From Odobenus rosmarus divergens (taxonomy: Eukaryota; Chordata; Mammalia; Carnivora; Odobenidae): a stretch of 64,000 nucleotides of DNA. Below the pieces are notes generated by a model that was given only the letters and a program-made list of their open reading frames with translations, was not told the DNA's origin and ran no database searches. Every line of letters begins with the position of its first letter. Positions within the stretch are counted from its first letter, which is position 1. The stretch lies in contig NW_004450302.1 in assembly GCF_000321225.1 (NCBI RefSeq), positions 1,793,156-1,857,155 of the forward strand. Direction: 5' to 3'. The translations under genes were made by a program, and so were the position numbers. Below, piece after piece: positions 60,501 through 64,000 of the stretch.

Positions 60501-63490
60501 GCTTATCTACTGGTGGGAGATTGGGTTTGAACTGGTTTTTAGCTGGGGACACTTTTATATCAGTATCTTTGGTTTTCTTGTCAGGAACCATTATATTTCT
60601 TCTGTTTTTAAAAAATTTTTATTTATTTATTTGACAGAGAGAGCACAAGCAGGGGGAGCAGCAGAGGGAGAGGGAGAAGCAGGCTCCCCGCCGAGCAGGG
60701 AGCCCACTGTGGGGCTCGATCCCGGGACCCTGAGATCATGACCCTAGCCGAAGGCAGACGCTTAACCGACTGAGCCACCCAGGCCCCCAGGAACCATTAC
60801 ATTTCTATAGAAGAGGGTGCCTGAGTGGCTCAGTTGGTTGAGCGCCTGACTCTTGGTTTCCACTCAGGTCATGATCATGGGGTCGTGGGATTGAGCCCTG
60901 TGTTGGGCTTCACACTCAGTGGAGGGCCTGCTGGAGATTCTCTCCCTCTCCCTTTTCCCCTCCCCCTGCTTGCATTCTCTCTCAAATAAATAAATAAGTC
61001 TTAAAAAAATTTTTTTTTTCTACAGAAGGAAAAAGCCCTTTGGCTGCGTGACCAATGGCTCTAACTCTGGCTGCTGGCATTTTGGGAGAAATTTTCACTC
61101 CTGGTGGCCCTGCCAGCTTCCTTTGCTGTGCCTGATTCACCTGCAACTTCTGATTTCCTGTCTAGCTTAGTTCTTCAGAAACTCCTAGAAGGGCCTCCCT
61201 TCTGGAAGGTCTCCTGTCGATGTTTGGGAGAACAATCACTGGCTTCCCCAAGTTAGGCATGAGGACCCAGGGTGTCTTAATTGCTCCTCATACAGACTTT
61301 ATTATTATTATTATTTTTTTTTAAAGATTTTATTTATTTATTTGAGAGAGAGAGAATGAGAGAGAGAAAGCACGAGAGGGAAGAGGGTCAGAGGGAGAAG
61401 CAGACTCCCTGCTGAGCAGGGAGCCCGATGCGGGACTCGATCCCGGGACTCCAGGATCATGACCTGAGCCGAAGGCAGTCGCTTAACCAACTGAGCCACC
61501 CAGGCGCCCGACTTTATTATTTTTTTAAAAAAGATTTTTTTTATTTATTTGACAGAGACATAGCGAGAGAGGGAACACAAGCAGGGAGAGTGGGAGAGGG
61601 AGAAGCAGGCTTCCTGCAGAGCAGGGAGCCTGATGCAGGGCTCGATCCCGGGACTCTGGAATCATGACCTGAGCCGTAGGTAGACACGCCCAACGACTGA
61701 ACCACTCAGGTGCCCCTCCTCATACAGACTTAAAGACTGAGCTTTACCACCATCCTCTACTTGGTGCCTGCAGTCTGAGCCTTTCCTGGATTTTGCTTCT
61801 GTTTAGTATTGGGCACTTAAAGGGATTGAGTTTTCTCTAATCTGTGAAAAGTAGTTACCACCCCTTCATCCACTTCCATCTTCCAACAATTTTTAGACAT
61901 CTCTTATCCAATGTCTTCTCCTCTCCTATTCTCTTTGTGGTTTTATATATTTTATTTAGTGGGTTTTTTGAAAGGGAGCATTATCATTTCACTATAGACA
62001 ACTAAATGTCAAGTTTTAGTGTTTTAAGGTTCTGTCTCAAAATTGAATTCCACTCCTTAATGGGACTCCACCAATTATTTTTTCTCTTAAAGGGGGATCT
62101 TTTAAATGGGCTTATCACACCCATTTGAGAAGCAGTGGATTTGGATTTCTGTCATTGTTAAATCGTGATTGACCTGGTTCATCACCTCCTCTTCTTGTTC
62201 TGACTTCATTTGCAGTGAGTGCCAGGGAAGAAGACCTACCTATTACTCTCTGAGATTAAGTTGAATTGACTGAATTCTTCAGGCATCTGGCTTCAAGCTT
62301 ATTCCTAAAGCGGTGTACTCCTGGGCTATGTCCATGAATTTCTAAGCATTTCCAATGGGTAGATGGTAGATGTCAGCAGTCACATGGCTAACTTAGTCCT
62401 GTGTTCTTCAATAAGTCGTTGAGCAAACAGTTGGAATATTTTGTATTTAATGTTTAGAATAATGAATCACTCCAGAGATTACTGAGAGAGAGTATGGAAT
62501 CCGTCACTACAAGTCTTTGAAATTTGGATGAAGCCATCTGCCCAAGATATTAGGATGGAAGGAAACTCATGCTGAGTGTGGCCCTGGGTTGAACATTTCC
62601 ATAGAGAGAGCAGGGCGGGGGATCCTACCTGATTTCTGTTCTCCCTGTAGTGTTTGTTTTTTTTTTGCTGCGAGAGAAGTAGACCTGATAGGATGGGTTT
62701 TGTGTTCAACAGAAAGCTCTCATCAGAGGAACTAGAGCGAAAACGTCAAGAAATGATGGAAAATGCCAAGTGGCGGGAGGAAGAGAGGCTGAACATCCTC
62801 AAGAGGCACGCTAAGGATGACGAACGGGAACAGAGGCTGGAGAAGCTGGGTGCCCGGGATGGGAAGTTTATCCAGTGAGTGCATCTTGCTGCCTAAGGGC
62901 TTTCATGGCTGTGGTCCCAAGGAGGCAGCTGGGTAGCTGATTCATTCATTGTGTTCCTGGTGTTTCTGTGTCTGCAGTGAGAACAGGGAGGTCAGCTTCC
63001 AAGCCACCTTTGTTACTACTCCCAGCATCTAGCTAGGCAGTGGGATACTTTTTATTTGAAGGAAGGAGGAGTGAATTGGTATTTTCACTGAATCTCCTTG
63101 CCTTCCATTTAAATAAGAATTCATGGCTCAGGAGGCCTTTTTCCAATGAGGCTTTACTTGGTTTCCAAAACAGATAACTTTTCCCTGATGGAAGTTGTTT
63201 TAACAAATTGAGTTCCAGATGGAGTCCACTCCAAGGTTACCTACATGGGCTTAAAAGAGCTTGGGTTTCTACATCTGCTTTATGGCTGGCAACCTGTTTC
63301 TTCTATTTCTGCCAGATGGCTGACCAGTTGACAAATATTTCTTACTCACGTTACTCTCCTGTCTTCTCTTCCTAGCCGCATGAAGCTGGAGAGCGCATCT
63401 ACCTCCTCCCTGGAGGATAGGGTGAAACGGAACATCTACTCTCTACAGAGAACCTCAGTAGCTCTGGAGAAGAACTTTATGAAAAGATGA
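42491..63490 (+). CDS. CWC25: Spliceosome-associated protein CWC25, ten coding exons
   Basis: The exons are 42491-42508, 44924-45096, 51733-51969, 54901-54970, 55596-55723, 56392-56455, 57077-57288, 57700-57798, 62713-62874 and 63376-63490. They join to 1278 nt, 425 residues, the human length. CWC25 (formerly CCDC49) joins the activated spliceosome and promotes the first catalytic step, its N-terminus contacting the branch helix (known for the yeast protein). MGGGDLNLKKSWHPQTLRNV is that conserved N-terminus. Residues about 23-57 form a charged coiled-coil, about 170-187 a lysine-rich run from AAG/GAG repeats, about 190-310 an Arg/Ser-rich region, and about 335-425 a second charged helical region ending LEKNFMKR. 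All introns are GT-AG. A false duplicate of the exon 4 start lies beside an assembly gap at 54652-54680. No poly(A) signal AATAAA is seen before the window ends. Confidence 0.97.
43317..43494 (-). mobile_element. Can-SINE (-), CWC25 intron 1
   Basis: Antisense copy ending GAGCCACCCAGGCGCCCC. Confidence 0.9.
43540..43780 (+). mobile_element. hAT-like non-autonomous element, CWC25 intron 1
   Basis: GGGTTTCTCAGCCTTAG then CATTTTGGGTTGGATAATTC and ACAACCAAAAATGTCTCTGG are parts of a well-spread mammalian hAT element; family not named. Confidence 0.55.
44924..45096 (+). CDS. CWC25: CWC25 coding exon 2
   Basis: Acceptor ...CACCACAG, donor GTGAGT. Encodes NLKKSWHPQTLRNVEKVW to EDVGAV plus two bases. 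Contains the coiled-coil. Confidence 0.97.
45200..45430 (+). mobile_element. MIR element, CWC25 intron 2
   Basis: GCATGGGTTTTGGAGTCAGT followed by CAGTTACCTCAGTAGAAC, the MIR pattern. Confidence 0.72.
46193..46495 (-). mobile_element. Short old SINE (-) split by a younger SINE
   Basis: Antisense old SINE interrupted at AAGTAAACTCTGTCCCC, which is duplicated on both sides of the insertion. Confidence 0.88.
46221..46418 (+). mobile_element. Can-SINE (+), nested
   Basis: Full young copy flanked by AAGTAAACTCTGTCCCC (about 46204-46220 and 46420-46436). Confidence 0.92.
46712..47017 (-). mobile_element. Two adjacent SINEs (-), CWC25 intron 2
   Basis: A Can-SINE (46712-46897) then a short old SINE (46908-47017, ending CAGCCAGGCACCCC). 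Confidence 0.88.
47793..47994 (-). mobile_element. Can-SINE (-), CWC25 intron 2
   Basis: Antisense copy of the older CTCAAGCAGATT subfamily. Confidence 0.9.
48322..48531 (-). mobile_element. Can-SINE (-), CWC25 intron 2
   Basis: Antisense older-subfamily copy ending GAGCCACCCAGGCGCCCC. Confidence 0.9.
49333..49545 (+). mobile_element. Can-SINE (+), CWC25 intron 2
   Basis: Full copy flanked by AAGAAATCCWGGGAG. Confidence 0.92.
50229..50423 (-). mobile_element. Can-SINE (-), CWC25 intron 2
   Basis: Antisense older copy ending GAGCCACTGAGGCACCCC. Confidence 0.9.
50456..50652 (+). mobile_element. Can-SINE (+), CWC25 intron 2
   Basis: Head GGGCCCCTGGGTGGCTTAGT with an A tail. Confidence 0.9.
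50715..50931 (-). mobile_element. Can-SINE (-), CWC25 intron 2
   Basis: Flanked by AGTTGTTACATAATCTTA (50697-50714 and about 50932-50949). Confidence 0.93.
51733..51969 (+). CDS. CWC25: CWC25 coding exon 3
   Basis: Acceptor ...TTGAACTAG, donor GTACTG. Encodes KKEEKLDWMYQGPGGMVNRD to KIREDPLFII, highly conserved. Confidence 0.97.
52640..53340 (-). mobile_element. L1 3' end fragment (-), CWC25 intron 3
   Basis: CTGAATAATACTCCATTGCA and GGACATTTGGGTTATTTTC are antisense L1 3' sequence; split by a SINE at 52995-53171. Confidence 0.75.
52995..53171 (-). mobile_element. Can-SINE (-) in L1
   Basis: Ends TGCCACCCAGGCGTCCC; short target duplication TCCTTCC. Confidence 0.88.
53657..54046 (-). mobile_element. 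Two adjacent Can-SINEs (-), CWC25 intron 3
   Basis: The copies 53657-53845 and 53852-54046 share outer flanks GAGAGTAAGACTT. This suggests the second inserted first and the other then landed in its tail. Confidence 0.9.
54206..54400 (-). mobile_element. Can-SINE (-), CWC25 intron 3
   Basis: Flanked by CACRYGYACTCTT; a young subfamily copy. Confidence 0.92.
54480..54930. other. Assembly gap with duplicated flanks (CWC25 intron 3/exon 4)
   Basis: Exactly 50 Ns at 54681-54730. The 201 nt left of the gap (54480-54680) recur right of it (54731-54929) with about ten scattered differences, mostly near the T tract. The left copy ends 29 nt into exon 4. This is best read as two overlapping contig ends not merged, not as a biological duplication. 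Confidence 0.88.
54901..54970 (+). CDS. CWC25: CWC25 coding exon 4
   Basis: Preceded by a long T tract ending TTTAG; donor GTAAGG. Encodes KKEEEKKREVLNNPVKMKKI to KEL. Its first 29 nt recur left of the N gap. Confidence 0.95.
55596..55723 (+). CDS. CWC25: CWC25 coding exon 5
   Basis: Acceptor ...TTTTCTAG, donor GTGAGC. Encodes LQRSLEKKEKKK, a Lys-rich stretch, then HKHRSSSSDG to GRG. Confidence 0.95.
56392..56455 (+). CDS. CWC25: CWC25 coding exon 6
   Basis: Acceptor ...ATCACTTAG, donor GTAAGG. Encodes SQKKMADSSPVLSRAPGYGL Q. Confidence 0.95.
57077..57288 (+). CDS. CWC25: CWC25 coding exon 7
   Basis: Acceptor ...GATGCTATAG, donor GTGAGT. Encodes IRDSYHSQGVQSSLMAKQKG then an Arg/Ser-rich part to SPRPSK. 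Confidence 0.95.
57700..57798 (+). CDS. CWC25: CWC25 coding exon 8
   Basis: Acceptor ...CTGTCACAG, donor GTGAGT. Encodes HNSKVNRRERGRTKSPSPKK to HAPGYT. Confidence 0.95.
58340..58500 (+). mobile_element. MER5A-like remnant, CWC25 intron 8
   Basis: GCACAGTAGAATCATCTGGG, then GACATCAGTATTTTTAAAGC, and the AACATTGAGAACACTG end. Confidence 0.6.
58610..58805 (-). mobile_element. Can-SINE (-), CWC25 intron 8
   Basis: Flanked by AGGAACAGAAACTTTTT. Confidence 0.93.
59450..59670 (+). mobile_element. Older Can-SINE (+), CWC25 intron 8
   Basis: GGTGGCTCAGTTGGTTAAGC head preceded by a small duplication, AAATAAATAAATAAAATC tail. Confidence 0.88.
59808..60261 (-). mobile_element. Older Can-SINE (-) split by a younger SINE
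   Basis: Host sequence TTTTATTTACTTATTTTA is present on both sides of the nested copy (59841-60035). The host carries an internal tandem duplication near 60105-60180. Confidence 0.85.
59841..60035 (-). mobile_element. Can-SINE (-), nested
   Basis: Full copy from AAAGATTTTATTTATTTATT to GAGCCACCCAGGCGCCCC. Confidence 0.9.
60610..60788 (-). mobile_element. Can-SINE (-), CWC25 intron 8
   Basis: Antisense copy ending GAGCCACCCAGGCCCCC. Confidence 0.9.
60816..61008 (+). mobile_element. Can-SINE (+), CWC25 intron 8
   Basis: Older sense copy, head GTGCCTGAGTGGCTCAG. Confidence 0.88.
61312..61716 (-). mobile_element. Two nested/adjacent Can-SINEs (-), CWC25 intron 8
   Basis: The right copy (61524-61716) has target duplication CTCCTCATACAGACTT, whose left half is before 61301. 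The left copy (61312-61509) then inserted at GACTTTATTATT, which is also duplicated. Confidence 0.9.
62713..62874 (+). CDS. CWC25: CWC25 coding exon 9
   Basis: Acceptor ...GTTCAACAG, donor GTGAGT. Encodes KLSSEELERKRQEMMENAKW to GARDGKFI, a charged helix. Confidence 0.96.
63376..63490 (+). CDS. CWC25: CWC25 coding exon 10 (last)
   Basis: Acceptor ...CTTCCTAG. Encodes RMKLESASTSSLEDRVKRNI to NFMKR, with TGA at 63488-63490. The 3' UTR continues to the window edge without a visible AATAAA. Confidence 0.96.
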
Positions 63491-64000
63491 AAGCCATCCC
63501 CTCTCTTGCTGGTTTTCCTGAATTTTCCAGGGAGGCTGCTGATCCCTTAAACATTCTCTTTATAAGAGTTCAAGTGACTTCTTGTACAGTTGTCAGAGCA
63601 CTGCTGTTCAGAGTGACTCTCCTCCAGTGATTCCCGAGACAGCTTACTTCCTTGGGGAACCAGTGTGGCGTACTTTATGGGGCCCTCAGTAACTTTTGCT
63701 GAGTGTCTTGTAGGTTTTAGTGAGTGGGCACTGGACACTCTAGGTGTGAGCACTCATCCTGCTCTGGAAGGCCGTTTCCTGCGGTCATGGTACTTACTAT
63801 GCCACTTCTTCCTGGCTGTGAGAACAGTGTGCCTCAGTGTAGACCGGACCTTGCAGAAGCCTCTCTCTCGAGTCGCCCAGATAGATTGTGCTTCGTGGGG
63901 TAAATGAACATCTATGTGATTTAGTAGATAATGTGACAGAATGATGTCAGCTTAGGGCAGAGCCAAGGGGGTGACAAAGGATCTGGAAGGGGAAACAATC

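Overview
The window is nuclear DNA from a carnivoran mammal. It carries about 65 tRNA-Lys-derived Can-SINEs in both orientations, several L1 fragments and older mammal-wide repeats. The SINE consensus is not the canid SINEC_Cf type, so a caniform outside the dog family (bear, seal or mustelid lineage) is the best guess; this is inference from repeat diagnostics, not proof. The locus is orthologous to human 17q12, with gene order LASP1 - tRNA-Cys cluster - RPL23 - C17orf98 - CWC25.

Layout. From 1 to about 3.4 kb is the 5' end of LASP1 on the minus strand: the first coding exon (residues 1-23) lies in a CpG island, and intron 1 runs off the left edge. From 3.5 to 16.6 kb is intergenic DNA with three tRNA-Cys(GCA) genes, a MER2-like DNA transposon and many SINEs. 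RPL23 (plus strand, 5 exons, 140 aa) occupies about 16.6-22.0 kb. It hosts a box H/ACA snoRNA in intron 2 (SNORA21) and a paralogue in intron 3. A second pair of related structured elements lies in intron 3 and just downstream of the gene. C17orf98 (plus, 3 exons, 154 aa) spans 25.1-28.7 kb and is followed by a fourth tRNA-Cys. From 29.6 to 42.4 kb is gene-poor DNA with L1 pieces, a solo-LTR-like element, an RPL41 processed pseudogene, a truncated retrocopy-like insert with a long (GAAA)n tail, and nested SINEs. CWC25 (plus, 10 coding exons, 425 aa) fills 42.5-63.5 kb, and its 3' UTR reaches the right edge.

All four reading frames join cleanly across splice sites, giving lengths equal to those I know for the human proteins (RPL23 140, C17orf98 154, CWC25 425). 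The genes do not form one pathway. RPL23 and its snoRNAs and the tRNA-Cys genes serve translation, CWC25 serves pre-mRNA splicing, LASP1 serves the actin cytoskeleton, and C17orf98 is uncharacterised.

Two 50-N gaps (27002-27051 and 54681-54730) are each flanked by duplicated sequence, and the second falsely repeats the start of CWC25 exon 4. The most interesting non-gene signals are an inverted repeat bracketing RPL23 exon 3, a diverged pair of snoRNA-like elements at the RPL23 3' side, and four tRNA-Cys genes that show all four combinations of two variable sites.
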